Both the position numbers and the translations under genes were made by a program. The notes beneath the pieces are model-generated. The model had not been told where the DNA came from and made no database searches. It saw only the letters and a program-made list of their open reading frames with translations. Shown one piece after another: positions 7,960 through 16,392 of a stretch of 64,000 bases of DNA. Source of the DNA: Micromonospora terminaliae (GTDB lineage: Bacteria; Actinomycetota; Actinomycetes; Mycobacteriales; Micromonosporaceae); contig NZ_CP045309.1 of assembly GCF_009671205.1 (NCBI RefSeq), positions 5,660,001-5,724,000 on the forward strand, in the 5' to 3' direction. Numbering within the stretch: the first letter of the stretch is position 1; the number at the start of each line of letters is the position of its first letter.

Positions 7960-8022
7960 GCCGGGCCGGGCCACGATCGGGTGAACCGGAAGTGTGTAAT
8001 CGCTGTCACTTCGGAGATCGGC

Positions 8023-8073
8023 TTGTCGTTGGCTACCCGCGAGTAATACAGTCTGGAGTTACTGATCGGTAAC
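8023..8073 (+). promoter_or_regulatory. fadE5 promoter with two TTAC-N6-GTAA operators
   Basis: A promoter candidate is TTGTCG (8023-8028) with TACAGT (8047-8052). Two related inverted repeats cover it: CTACCCGCGAGTAA (8033-8046) between the hexamers, and GTTACTGATCGGTAAC (8058-8073), symmetric at 14 of 16 bases, just after the expected start. Their centres are 26 bp apart. This layout fits a TetR-type fatty-acid repressor. Confidence 0.6.
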
Positions 8074-8100
8074 ACCTGTCCGGAAGCGGGGCCAGCGAGC

Positions 8101-9957
8101 ATGACCCACTACAAGAGCAACCTTCGGGACCTCGAGTTCAACCTGTTCGAGGTCTTCGGGGCGGACCGGACGTTCGGCCAGGAGCCGTACACGGACCTGG
8201 ACGTCGACACCGCCCGTAGCTTCCTCTCCGAGGTCGACCGCCTGGCCCGCGAGGACCTGGCCGCCAGCTACTCGGACAGCGATCGCAACCCCCCGGTCTT
8301 CGACCCCGCGACGCACACCGCGCCGCTGCCGGAGTCGTTCAAGAAGTCCTACCAGGCGTTCATGGACTCCGAGTTCTGGCGGCTCGACCTGCCGGAGGTC
8401 CTCGGTGGCACCAACGCCCCGCGCGCCCTCTGGTGGTCGCTCGCCGAGCTGGTGCTCGGCGCCAACGCCCCGATCTGGATGTACGCCTCCGGCCCGTCCT
8501 TCGCGCACGTGCTGCACGTCGAGGGCACCGAGCAGCAGAAGAAATGGGCCCGGCTCTTCATCGAGAAGCAGTGGGGCTCGACCATGGTGCTGACCGAGCC
8601 GGACGCCGGCTCGGACGTCGGCGCCGGCCGTACCCGCGCCGTCCCGCAGCCGGACGGCTCCTGGCACATCGAGGGCGTCAAGCGCTTCATCACCTCGGGT
8701 GAGCACGACCTGACCGACAACATCGTCCACTACGTCCTGGCCCGCCCGGTCGGCGTCGAGGGCGTCGGTGGCCCGGGCACCAAGGGCCTGTCCCTCTTCG
8801 TCGTGCCGAAGTTCCACTTCGACGAGGAGACCGGCGAGCTGGGCGAGCGCAACGGCGTCTTCGCCACCAACGTCGAGCACAAGATGGGCCTGAAGGTCTC
8901 CAACACCTGCGAGGTGACCTTCGGCGAGCACGGCGTGCCGGCCAAGGGTTGGCTGCTCGGCGAGAAGCACGACGGCATCCGGCAGATGTTCATGATCATC
9001 GAGTACGCCCGGATGATGGTCGGCACCAAGGCGATCGCCACCCTCTCCACCGGCTACCTGAACGCCCTGGAGTACGCCAAGAACCGGGTGCAGGGCGCCG
9101 ACCTGGTCCAGCAGGCCGACAAGGCCGCCCCGCGGGTGACCATCACCCACCACCCGGACGTGCGCCGCTCGCTGCTCATGCAGAAGTCGTACGCCGAGGG
9201 CCTGCGCGCGCTGGTCTGCTACACGGCCACCTGGCAGGACAAGGTCGCGGTCGCCGAGGCGGCCGGTGACGAGAAGGCCACCAAGCTGGCCAAGCGGGTC
9301 AACGACCTGCTCCTGCCGCTGGTCAAGGGCGTCGGCTCGGAGCGGGCGTACGAGCTGCTCGGCCACGAGTCGCTGCAGACCTTCGGCGGCTCCGGCTTCC
9401 TCCAGGACTACCCGCTGGAGCAGTACGTCCGGGACGCCAAGATCGACACCCTCTACGAGGGCACCACGGCGATCCAGAGCCTCGACCTGATCTTCCGGAA
9501 GATCGTCCGGGACAACGGCAAGGCCCTCATGGCGGTCGCCGGCGAGATCCAGGAGTTCATCGCCTCCGAGGCCGGCAACGGCCAGCTCAAGGAGGAGCGG
9601 CAGGCGCTCGGCAAGGCGCTCGGCGAGATCCAGAACATCCTCGGCGTGATGACGGGCTGGCTGGCCGAGGCACAGGGCGGCGACACCCGGGCCCTCTACA
9701 AGGTCGGCCTGAGCAGCCGCCGGTTCCTGCTGGCGATCGGCGACCTGGTGGTCGGCTGGCTGCTGCAGAAGCAGGCGGACGTGGCGTTGCAGGCGCTCGG
9801 CGGCGAGGTCTCCGCCACCGATAAGGCGTTCTACACCGGCAAGGTGGCCGCCGCCCGGTTCTTCGCCCGCGAGGTGCTCCCGCGCATCGGCGCCGACCGG
9901 CGGATCATCGAGGGCGCCGACCTGGAGATCATGGACCTCCCGGAGGAGGCGTTCTGA
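8101..9957 (+). CDS. fadE5: Acyl-CoA dehydrogenase, FadE5 type
   Basis: 618 residues with the extended FadE5 architecture: the N-terminal signature [18 protein letters not shown] closely resembles mycobacterial FadE5, followed by FAD-binding segments ([22 protein letters not shown]), the helical C domain with [14 protein letters not shown] holding the likely catalytic Glu, and an extra C-terminal domain. It catalyses alpha-beta dehydrogenation of acyl-CoA in beta-oxidation, passing electrons to ETF; mycobacterial FadE5 takes a broad range of chain lengths. The length matches the family (about 610). It is monocistronic, bounded by a double operator and a strong terminator. Confidence 0.92.
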   Translation: MTHYKSNLRDLEFNLFEVFGADRTFGQEPYTDLDVDTARSFLSEVDRLAREDLAASYSDSDRNPPVFDPATHTAPLPESFKKSYQAFMDSEFWRLDLPEVLGGTNAPRALWWSLAELVLGANAPIWMYASGPSFAHVLHVEGTEQQKKWARLFIEKQWGSTMVLTEPDAGSDVGAGRTRAVPQPDGSWHIEGVKRFITSGEHDLTDNIVHYVLARPVGVEGVGGPGTKGLSLFVVPKFHFDEETGELGERNGVFATNVEHKMGLKVSNTCEVTFGEHGVPAKGWLLGEKHDGIRQMFMIIEYARMMVGTKAIATLSTGYLNALEYAKNRVQGADLVQQADKAAPRVTITHHPDVRRSLLMQKSYAEGLRALVCYTATWQDKVAVAEAAGDEKATKLAKRVNDLLLPLVKGVGSERAYELLGHESLQTFGGSGFLQDYPLEQYVRDAKIDTLYEGTTAIQSLDLIFRKIVRDNGKALMAVAGEIQEFIASEAGNGQLKEERQALGKALGEIQNILGVMTGWLAEAQGGDTRALYKVGLSSRRFLLAIGDLVVGWLLQKQADVALQALGGEVSATDKAFYTGKVAAARFFAREVLPRIGADRRIIEGADLEIMDLPEEAF

Positions 9958-9987
9958 TCCCCGCTGGGGTTTTCGGCCCTGACGACC

Positions 9988-10030
9988 GGCGGCCGGCGAG
10001 CGCACAGCTCGCCGGCCGCCGCCGTGTTTT
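9988..10030 (+). terminator. Rho-independent terminator of fadE5
   Basis: A perfect 14-bp stem, GGCGGCCGGCGAGC (9988-10001) with its complement at 10007-10020 and a GCACA loop, is followed by GCCGTGTTTT. It is one of the few hairpins here with a true T-run. Confidence 0.85.
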
Positions 10031-10127
10031 CCCCCCGCGGCCGGTAGCCCGGCCCCCTGGCGGGTAACCGCCGTGGACCACGACAGGAGCACGCCCAAGG
10101 GCCACCGCACAGGGGAGTGCAGCGCAC

Positions 10128-10397
10128 ATGGGCATTGGCAGCGCCATCTTTCTCATCGCGCTCGGCGCGATCATGACCTTCGCCATCCGGGCCAACGTCT
10201 GGTGGATCGACCTGCGCGCGGTCGGCTGGGTGTTCATCCTGGCCGGGCTGGGCGTGCTGCTCACCACGCTCTGGTTCTGGCAGGACCGCCGCAAGCGGGC
10301 ACGCACGCTCATCGTGGAGGAGAACCGGCTCTCGCACCCGACCGCCATGATGCCCCCGCCGCCGGATCCGCCGCCGCCCACCGCCCCACCGTCCTGA
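10128..10397 (+). CDS. DUF6458 family small membrane protein (copy 1)
   Basis: 89 residues. The family signature MGIGSAIFLIALGAI forms the first transmembrane helix, then a short loop (RANVWWIDLRAVGW) and a second helix (FILAGLGVLLTTLWFW) followed by Arg/Lys-rich RRKRAR and a Pro-rich tail. It is a paralogue of the gene at 11106, which has the same first 15 residues but a charged tail. The function is unknown; these proteins are near-universal in actinobacteria and may be membrane structural or stress proteins. Confidence 0.85.
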   Translation: MGIGSAIFLIALGAIMTFAIRANVWWIDLRAVGWVFILAGLGVLLTTLWFWQDRRKRARTLIVEENRLSHPTAMMPPPPDPPPPTAPPS

Positions 10398-10399
10398 CC

Positions 10400-10429
10400 G
10401 GCTGAGCCCGCCGCACGGCGGGCTCAGCC
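10400..10429. terminator. Bidirectional hairpin between DUF6458 and sixA
   Basis: GGCTGAGCCCGCCG (10400-10413) pairs perfectly with 10416-10429 (two central bases CA). It lies between convergent genes and can serve both. Confidence 0.65.
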
Positions 10430-10482
10430 GCGTGCGGTGTGCCGGCCGGTGACTCAGCCGCGTGCGGTGTGCCGGCCGGTGA
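10423..10482. repeat. 30-bp perfect tandem duplication at the 3' end of sixA
   Basis: The 30 bases at 10423-10452 (starting CTCAGCCGCGTGCGGTGTGC) recur exactly at 10453-10482. The second copy holds the last codons and stop of sixA (ending TARG); the first copy is an untranslated echo just after the stop. Confidence 0.9.
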
Positions 10483-10990
10483 TGGGCGCCCCGCCCGGCC
10501 CCAGCTCGGCCCACCGGGTGGTGGGCCGGTGCACGACCAGGTCCGTGGTGCGCAGCCCGTCCGGATCCGCCCGCTCCGGGTCCAGCAGCGCGGAGAGCAG
10601 CGAGATGCCCGGGTTGTGGGCGATCAGCAGCACGTAGGCGGCCTTGGGGTCGACCGTCCGGACCACCTCCAGCAGCGCGTCCGGGTGCGCGTCGTACGCG
10701 GCCGGCTCGTAGCGCACCGCGGGCGCCGACCCCGCCGGACCCCCTTCCGGCGGGGATCCCGTCGCGCCCAGCGCGACCCCGTGCCAGGTCTGCCGGGTCC
10801 GTTTGGCGGTCGAGCAGAGCACCACGTCGGGAAGGAGCGCGTGCCGGGCCAGCCAGGCGCCGGCCGCGGCCGCGTCGGCGTGCCCCCGCGCGGTCAGCGG
10901 CCGCTCCTCGTCCGGCATCTCCTGGGACTGCTCCGCCTTGGCGTGTCGCAGCAGCACCAACGTCCGCTGCTGGTTCCTGCCGTCGGTCAT
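10454..10990 (-). CDS. sixA: SixA-like phosphohistidine phosphatase
   Basis: 178 residues of the histidine-phosphatase superfamily. The catalytic LLRHAKAE (RHA motif) is near residue 15, PLTARGHADA follows, then VLCSTAKRTRQTW with the conserved Arg, and AHNPGISLL supplies the second catalytic His. SixA proteins remove phosphate from phosphohistidine on HPt or PTS carriers. An insertion, GATGSPPEGGPAGSAP, makes it slightly longer than the 155-160 norm. The gene stands alone between two DUF6458 genes and converges on the first. Confidence 0.87.
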   Translation of the reverse strand: MTDGRNQQRTLVLLRHAKAEQSQEMPDEERPLTARGHADAAAAGAWLARHALLPDVVLCSTAKRTRQTWHGVALGATGSPPEGGPAGSAPAVRYEPAAYDAHPDALLEVVRTVDPKAAYVLLIAHNPGISLLSALLDPERADPDGLRTTDLVVHRPTTRWAELGPGGAPITGRHTARG

Positions 10991-11105
10991 GCGCTCAGCT
11001 TGCCTGATTGGCGATCTCCGCGCCTGGGTATGTCGATGTGCGCCGCTACCTCAACCATGGCCGCGGCGGGCAGAAACGCCAGCAGGACGCCAAGGAGGCG
11101 ACGTC

Positions 11106-11396
11106 ATGGGCATCGGTGCCAGCATCTTCCTCATCGCGCTCGGCGCGATCTTCGCGTTCGCCATCGACGCCAACCTGGGATGGCTGAACCTGAACGTGGT
11201 GGGCTGGGTGCTCATGCTCGCCGGAGTGGCGGGCCTGATCACCACGCTCTACTTCTGGAACAGCCGCCGCCGGGTGGTGGCCGCCCCGGTGCGGGAGCGC
11301 GTCGTCGCCGAGCCGGTCGTGCCCGTGCAGGACGACCGGGTCGTGCGCGAGGAGTACCGCGAGGTGCGCCGCCCGGGCTCGGGCTACCCGGCCTGA
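11106..11396 (+). CDS. DUF6458 family small membrane protein (copy 2)
   Basis: 96 residues from the ATG at 11106, 7 bases after a perfect AAGGAGG. Two transmembrane helices (GASIFLIALGAIFAFAI and VVGWVLMLAGVAGLITTLYFW) match copy 1 at 10128; the tail is long and charged (VRERVVAEPVVPVQDDRVVREEYREV), suggesting a cytoplasmic interaction arm. Function unknown. Unlike copy 1 it has a strong ribosome binding site, so it may be the more abundant form. Confidence 0.87.
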   Translation: MGIGASIFLIALGAIFAFAIDANLGWLNLNVVGWVLMLAGVAGLITTLYFWNSRRRVVAAPVRERVVAEPVVPVQDDRVVREEYREVRRPGSGYPA

Positions 11397-11413
11397 CCCG
11401 CACCACGAACTGT

Positions 11414-11443
11414 CGAGGGCCCCGCAACGGCGCGGGGCCCTCG
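11414..11443. terminator. Hairpin between DUF6458 copy 2 and trhA
   Basis: CGAGGGCCCCGC (11414-11425) and its exact complement (11432-11443) enclose a 6-base loop between convergent genes. Confidence 0.65.
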
Positions 11444-11466
11444 CGTGCGTTCCGGACCGGCCGGCG

Positions 11467-12144
11467 TCAGGCGAACAGCGCGAAGTAGATCGCCACGTGG
11501 TGGCAGATGGCCGCGACCAGCGTGCAGGCGTGGAAGAACTCGTGGTGGCCGAAGACGGTCGGCCACGGGTTGGGCCGGCGCAGCGCGTAGAAGACCGCGC
11601 CCACGCTGTAGATCGCCCCGCCGACGCTGAGCAGGACCAGGGCGGTGACTCCACCGGCGTGCAGGATCTCCGGCAGCATCGCCACCGCGACCCAGCCGAG
11701 CGCCAGGTAGAGCGGGGCGGAGACCCACCGCGGGGCGTGCGGCCAGATCAGCTTGAGCGCCACTCCGGCCAGGGCCCCGCCCCACACCAGGCTGAGCATG
11801 ATCGTGGCGTGCCGGGTGTCGAGCAGCAGGGCGCAGAACGGCGTGTAGGTGCCGGCGATGAACACGAAGATCATCGAATGGTCCAGCCGGCGCATGACCT
11901 GGTAGCCCCGCTCCGACCAGACCCGGCGGTGGTAGAGCGCGCTGGTCCCGAAGAGACCGCACACCGTCAGGCTGTAGATGAGGCAGCTCACCAGCGGGGC
12001 CCAGCCGGGGCGGGCGGCGGCGATGGAGCACAGCACGATGCCGCAGACCAGCGCGGCGAAGAACGCGTAGGTGTGCAGCCAGCCGCGCATGCGGGGTTTC
12101 CCGATGTCGACCGGCTTGAGCCGGAGCGGTGCGGAGGTGGTCAC
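11467..12144 (-). CDS. trhA: PAQR-family membrane homeostasis protein TrhA (hemolysin III family)
   Basis: 225 residues with seven hydrophobic segments. Family residues are SALYHRR after TM2, LDHSMIFVFIAGTYTPF, and GHHEFFHACTLVAAICHH at the end, giving the Ser-His/Asp/His-His set that binds zinc in PAQR proteins. TrhA has been linked to membrane fluidity control; hemolysis is not implied. The GTG at 12144 lies 7 bases after TAACCT on the minus strand, so the transcript is probably leaderless. It diverges from pxpB across a short region containing a palindrome. Confidence 0.9.
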   Translation of the reverse strand: MTTSAPLRLKPVDIGKPRMRGWLHTYAFFAALVCGIVLCSIAAARPGWAPLVSCLIYSLTVCGLFGTSALYHRRVWSERGYQVMRRLDHSMIFVFIAGTYTPFCALLLDTRHATIMLSLVWGGALAGVALKLIWPHAPRWVSAPLYLALGWVAVAMLPEILHAGGVTALVLLSVGGAIYSVGAVFYALRRPNPWPTVFGHHEFFHACTLVAAICHHVAIYFALFA

Positions 12145-12151
12145 GCCAAAC

Positions 12152-12182
12152 AGGTTACGACACCGTAGGTTACTTGCAAGTA
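12152..12182. promoter_or_regulatory. trhA promoter with a perfect palindrome
   Basis: On the minus strand TTGCAA, a 16-base spacer and TAACCT (12157-12152) form a promoter. The -35 sits within the perfect 12-base palindrome TACTTGCAAGTA (12171-12182). GGTTAC occurs twice (12153 and 12168). The palindrome is between divergent trhA and pxpB and could regulate either. Confidence 0.5.
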
Positions 12183-12220
12183 GTGTGGACCGTCACGGTC
12201 GCCGACGCGAGGATGACGGG

Positions 12221-12832
12221 ATGCGGATCCGGCCCGTCGGCGCGCACGCCCTGCTGCTCGACTGCGACGGCCCCGAGCAGGTGGAGGCCTGGCGGGCTGA
12301 GCTGTGGCGCCGCCGGACAACGGGGGAGCTGAGCGCCGTCGAGATCGTCCCGGCGGCGGCCACCGTCCTGCTCGACGGCGTGCCGGACCCGGTGCCGGCC
12401 GCCGCGCGGATCGCCCGGTGGACCCCGAAGGGTGCCAGCGCCACCACCGGCACCGCCGAGGTCCGGGTCCCCACGGTGTACGACGGCGCGGACCTGCCCG
12501 CCGTGGCCGAGCACTGGGGCGTCGACGTGCCCGCCGTGGTCGAGCGGCTCCGGCGGACGGAGTTCCGGGTGGCGTTCTGCGGGTTCGCGCCGGGGTTCGC
12601 GTACCTCACCGGCTTGCCCGCCGAGCTGGCCGTGCCCCGGCTCGCCACCCCGCGTACCCGGGTGCCGGCCGGCTCGGTGGCGCTCGCCGGCCCGTACGCC
12701 GGGATCTACCCGACCGCCTCGCCCGGCGGCTGGCTGCTCGTCGGGCGGACCGACCTGGTCCTCTTCGACGTGCACGCCGACCCGCCGGCCCGGCTCACCC
12801 CGGGTACCCGCGTCCGGCTGGTCGACCCGTGA
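12221..12832 (+). CDS. pxpB: 5-oxoprolinase subunit PxpB
   Basis: 203 residues from ATG 12221. The KipI/PxpB signature is clear: RIRPVGAHALLLDC at the start, EIVPAAATVLLD, then FCGFAPGFAYLTGLP and the GSVALAGPYAGIYPTASPGGW loop. With PxpC and PxpA it forms the ATP-dependent 5-oxoprolinase that opens pyroglutamate to glutamate, a repair step for a spontaneous damage product. It heads the operon and its stop overlaps the pxpC start (GTGA). Confidence 0.92.
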   Translation: MRIRPVGAHALLLDCDGPEQVEAWRAELWRRRTTGELSAVEIVPAAATVLLDGVPDPVPAAARIARWTPKGASATTGTAEVRVPTVYDGADLPAVAEHWGVDVPAVVERLRRTEFRVAFCGFAPGFAYLTGLPAELAVPRLATPRTRVPAGSVALAGPYAGIYPTASPGGWLLVGRTDLVLFDVHADPPARLTPGTRVRLVDP

Positions 12833-13752
12833 TCGAGGTGCTCCGGGCCGGTGCCCTCACCACCGTGCAGGACCAGGGCCGCCCCGGCTGGGCCCACCTC
12901 GGCGTGCCCCGCTCCGGCGCGCTCGACCCGGCCGCCCTGCGGCTGGCCAACCGGCTCGTCGGCAACCCCGAGCACGCCGCCGGACTGGAGATCACCCTGA
13001 CCGGCTGCACGCTGCGGTTCGGCCGGGCCGTCGGCGTGGCCCTCACCGGCGCGCCGGTGGACGTGCTGGTCGAGCGCGGGCCCTTCGACGCGTCGCGCGG
13101 CGGGCGCCGGCCGGCCGGGCCTCGGCCCGCCGAAGCGCCGCCTGTCGAACGTCGGCCCGGGGACGTGGGCCGGCCGCTGTCCCTGCCCGCCGGGGCGACC
13201 CTGCGGATCGGTCCCGCGCGGGCGGGGGTGCGCACCTGGCTCGCCGTCTCCGGCGGGATCGCCGTCGAGCCGGTGCTCGGCAGTCGCGCCACCGACACCC
13301 TCTCCGGCCTCGGCCCGCCACCGCTGCGCGACGGCGACCGGCTCCCCCTGGGCACCCCGACCGGGCCGCCGGCACCGGTCGACCTCACCGTCGCCCCCGC
13401 CCCGACGGCCGTGCTGCGGCTGGCCCTGCGCCCCGGCCCGCGGCAGGACTGGTTCACCCCCGCGGCGCTCGACCGGCTGCTGACCACCGCGTACGCGATC
13501 AGCCCCGCCAGCAACCGGGTCGGCGCGCGACTGGCCGGCGCGACCCTGCCCCGCGCGGTCGCCGGCGAACTGCCCAGCGAGGGCCTCGTCCTCGGCGCGG
13601 TCCAGGTGCCGCCGGACGGCCAACCGCTGATCTTCCTGGCCGACCACCCCACCACCGGCGGGTACCCGGTCATCGGGGTGGTGGAGGACGTGACCCCGCT
13701 CGCGCAGGCCCGCCCAGGGACTACGGTGACGTTCCATGGACCTCAACGCTGA
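12829..13752 (+). CDS. pxpC: 5-oxoprolinase subunit PxpC
   Basis: 307 residues; the GTG at 12829 overlaps the pxpB stop, implying translational coupling. The KipA/PxpC signature includes LTTVQDQGRPGWAHLGVPRSGALD, ANRLVGN, ITLTGC, and near the end the SNRVGARL and LPSEGLVLGAVQVPPDGQP segments plus DHPTTGGYPVIG. A low-complexity Arg/Pro insertion (RGGRRPAGPRPAEAPP, about residues 87-115) is inserted into an otherwise compact fold and is probably a surface loop. It overlaps pxpA by 17 bases. Confidence 0.9.
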   Translation: MIEVLRAGALTTVQDQGRPGWAHLGVPRSGALDPAALRLANRLVGNPEHAAGLEITLTGCTLRFGRAVGVALTGAPVDVLVERGPFDASRGGRRPAGPRPAEAPPVERRPGDVGRPLSLPAGATLRIGPARAGVRTWLAVSGGIAVEPVLGSRATDTLSGLGPPPLRDGDRLPLGTPTGPPAPVDLTVAPAPTAVLRLALRPGPRQDWFTPAALDRLLTTAYAISPASNRVGARLAGATLPRAVAGELPSEGLVLGAVQVPPDGQPLIFLADHPTTGGYPVIGVVEDVTPLAQARPGTTVTFHGPQR

Positions 13753-14485
13753 CCTCGGTGAGGGATTCGGCATCTGGCGGCTGGGCGACGACGAGGCACT
13801 GCTGGGGCTGGTCACCTCCGCCAACGTCGCCTGCGGGTTCCACGGCGGGGACGCGTCCACGATGCACCGGGTCACCGCGGCCGCCGCCCGCCGCGGGGTC
13901 ACCGTCGGCGCCCAGGTCGGCTACCGGGACCTCGCCGGCTTCGGACGGCGGCACATCGCGTACGAATTCGCCGCCCTGCGCGACGAGACGATCTACCAGC
14001 TCGGGGCGCTGGACGCCTTCTGCCGGCTGGCCGGCACCCGGGTGCGCTACCTCAAGCCCCACGGCGCGCTCTACCACGCGGCCGCCTGCGACGAGGCCCA
14101 GGCCGCCGCGCTGGTGGCCGCGGTGAGCGGCTACGACCGGGAGCTGCCGGTGCTCTGCCCGCCGGGTTCGGTGCTCGCCCAGCTCGCCGTGGGCGCGGGC
14201 CTGCGGGCGGTCGCCGAGGGCTTCGCCGACCGGAACTACCTGCCCAACGGGCAGCTGGTGCCCCGGAGTGCCGCGAACGCGCTGGTCAGCGACCCGGACG
14301 AGGTGGCCACCCGGGCGGTCCGGATGGCCACCGAGCGGACCGTGGTGGCGGTCGACGGCAGCGTGGTGCCCTGCCCGGTCGAGTCGATCTGCCTGCACGG
14401 CGACACACCGGGCGCGGTGCGCTGCGCCGAGCTGGTCCGGGCCGCCCTCATCGACGCCGGGGTCACTCCCACCCCGTTCGCCTGA
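13736..14485 (+). CDS. pxpA: 5-oxoprolinase subunit PxpA (LamB/YcsF family)
   Basis: 249 residues, typical length. MDLNADLGEGFG carries the metal-binding Asp, followed by SANVACGFHGGD, GAQVGYRDLAGFGRR, RYLKPHGALYH and SICLHGDTPGA, all diagnostic. It is the catalytic barrel subunit that works with PxpBC on 5-oxoproline. The order B-C-A with overlapping junctions indicates fixed stoichiometry. The end of the gene converges with the thioredoxin-NHL gene, 9 bases away. Confidence 0.93.
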   Translation: MDLNADLGEGFGIWRLGDDEALLGLVTSANVACGFHGGDASTMHRVTAAAARRGVTVGAQVGYRDLAGFGRRHIAYEFAALRDETIYQLGALDAFCRLAGTRVRYLKPHGALYHAAACDEAQAAALVAAVSGYDRELPVLCPPGSVLAQLAVGAGLRAVAEGFADRNYLPNGQLVPRSAANALVSDPDEVATRAVRMATERTVVAVDGSVVPCPVESICLHGDTPGAVRCAELVRAALIDAGVTPTPFA

Positions 14486-14494
14486 AGGGCGGCT

Positions 14495-16330
14495 TCAGCC
14501 CTCGTCGAGGCCGCGCAGCACCAGCGGCAGGCGGGTCGCCCCGCCGGCCACCACCCGGATCGGCACGCCCCAGTCCTGGCGGGTGAGGTGGCAGGCGGCG
14601 TGCTCGACGTCGGCGTCGCAGGTGGCCGCCTGGGCGGTCACCTGGAGCACGCCCTCGGTCACGTCGCCGCTGAGCACCAGCCGGCGGGACAGGTCGGTGC
14701 TCGTCCCGGCGCCCTCGACCAGCAGCTCCGGCGGGGACGCCGAGACCACCACCCGCGTCGACGGCCCGTACGTCTCGTCCAGCTTCTGCCCGGGCGCGGG
14801 CGTGAAGACCACGTCGAGGGTCAGCTCGCCGGCCGCCACGTCGGTGGGCTTGCGCTCCAGCTTGTGCCGCGGGCCGTCCACGGTGTTCGCGCCCGCCGCG
14901 GTCAGCGCGCCCGGTGCCAGCCGGGTCAGCCGGTGCGCGGCCGACTCGACCACCAGCACCTCGCCGTCGGCGGTGAGCACCAGGTCGCTCGGCTCGGCCA
15001 GCCCGTCGGCCACGGTGGCGACCTGGTTCGTCTCCGGGTCGAAGCGGCGCACCGCGCCGTTGTAGGTGTCCGCGATCAGCACCGAGCCGTCCGGCAGCGC
15101 GCAGACGCCCAGCGGGTGCTGGAGCAGCGCCCGGTCGGCCGGGCCGTCGACGTGGCCGAAGTCGAACAGGCCCTGCCCCACGGCGGTGCCCATCACGCCG
15201 TTCTCCACGTAGCGGATCGCGCTGGTCTCGCTGTCGGCGACCCAGAGGCGGGCGCCGTCGGCCGAGACGGAGAGGCCGGAGGGCTGGGCCATCCAGACGT
15301 CCGGCAGCGGGCCGTCGCGCAGCGCCTCCACCGTGGTCCCGGCGTACATGCCGGCGGTCCGCTTCGCCGGGTCGAACCACCAGAGCTGGTGGATGCCCGC
15401 CATGGCGACGACGACTCGGTCGTCGTACCAGGCCACGTCCCACGGGGAGGAGAGGTCGACCGAGCGGGCGTCGTGCGAGTGGTCGTCGACCGTCGAGCGC
15501 CACTGCCGCCCGGTGCCGGCGACCGTGACCACCTCGCCGGTCTCCAGCTTCACGCCGCGCAGCAGGTGGTTGACGGTGTCGGCCACGACCACGTCGTAGC
15601 CGGCCACCTCGGCCACGTGCGGGGGCAGCAGGCAGAGCCCCTGCGGCTCGGCGAAGGTGGCCGCCTCCGCCGGACCGTCGGAGTGGCCGCGGTCACCCGT
15701 GCCGATCCGCCGGACCAGGGTCTCGCCGTCCGGGGCCAGCTCGACCAGGGAGTGCCGGGCCGAGTCGGAGACCAGCAGGTTGCCGCCGTCGAGCACCACG
15801 GCCTTGCCGGGGAAGCGCAGCGGGGTCTCGGGCTCGGCCGGCGGCACGTACGGGCCCTCGCCCCGGTGCAGGGTGCCCTTCGCCTCGTGGGTGGCGATCA
15901 GGTCGTCGATGAGCCGGGCCAGCCCCTCGGCGTGCCCCTCGCCGGCCATGGTGGCGACCACGTAGCCCTCGGGGTCGACCACCGACAGGGTCGGCCAGGC
16001 CTTCGCGGCGTACTGCTGCCACATGTCCATCTCGGGGTCGTCGAGCACCGGGTGGTGCACGCCGTAGCGCTCGACGGCGGCCGCGAGGGCTGCGGCGTCC
16101 TTCTCGTGCTCGAACTTCGGCGAGTGCACCCCGATCACGACCAGCACGTCGCCGTACTTCTCCTCGAGCGGGCGCAGCTCGTCGAGCACGTGCAGGCAGT
16201 TGATGCAGCAGAAGGTCCAGAAGTCCAGCAGGACGATCTTGCCGCGCAGGTCGGCCAGCGTGACGTCCTTGCCGCCGGTGTTCAGCCAGCCCCGGCCGCG
16301 CAGCTCGGGTGCCCGTACTCGTGCGCTCAT
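14495..16330 (-). CDS. Thioredoxin-like protein with NHL beta-propeller
   Basis: 611 residues. The first 150 form a thioredoxin/TlpA fold: KIVLLDFWTFCCINCLHVLDEL with a CINC redox pair at about 42-45, then YGVHHPVLDDPEMDMWQQY and the cis-Pro stretch AWPTLSVVD. Residues about 160-480 hold NHL repeats (GLCLLP, PWDVAWYDDRVVVAM, PLGVCALPDGSVLIADTYNG, PSDLVLTADGEVLVVE). The C-terminal 110 residues resemble the thiol:disulfide interchange DsbD-like N domain. There is no signal peptide, so it is probably cytoplasmic. A redox or scaffold role is inferred; this fusion is conserved but its substrate is unknown. Confidence 0.87.
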   Translation of the reverse strand: MSARVRAPELRGRGWLNTGGKDVTLADLRGKIVLLDFWTFCCINCLHVLDELRPLEEKYGDVLVVIGVHSPKFEHEKDAAALAAAVERYGVHHPVLDDPEMDMWQQYAAKAWPTLSVVDPEGYVVATMAGEGHAEGLARLIDDLIATHEAKGTLHRGEGPYVPPAEPETPLRFPGKAVVLDGGNLLVSDSARHSLVELAPDGETLVRRIGTGDRGHSDGPAEAATFAEPQGLCLLPPHVAEVAGYDVVVADTVNHLLRGVKLETGEVVTVAGTGRQWRSTVDDHSHDARSVDLSSPWDVAWYDDRVVVAMAGIHQLWWFDPAKRTAGMYAGTTVEALRDGPLPDVWMAQPSGLSVSADGARLWVADSETSAIRYVENGVMGTAVGQGLFDFGHVDGPADRALLQHPLGVCALPDGSVLIADTYNGAVRRFDPETNQVATVADGLAEPSDLVLTADGEVLVVESAAHRLTRLAPGALTAAGANTVDGPRHKLERKPTDVAAGELTLDVVFTPAPGQKLDETYGPSTRVVVSASPPELLVEGAGTSTDLSRRLVLSGDVTEGVLQVTAQAATCDADVEHAACHLTRQDWGVPIRVVAGGATRLPLVLRGLDEG

Positions 16331-16392
16331 GCCCCCATCGTGCCGCACCGACCGTGGCGGCCGGCCCGATGGGGCGGTGAAGAGCGACACGG

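Noticed and set aside
8059..10110. 683-residue minus-strand ORF opposite fadE5
   Set aside because: Low-complexity Asp/Arg/Val/Leu composition without domains; the plus strand is an unambiguous FadE5-type dehydrogenase.
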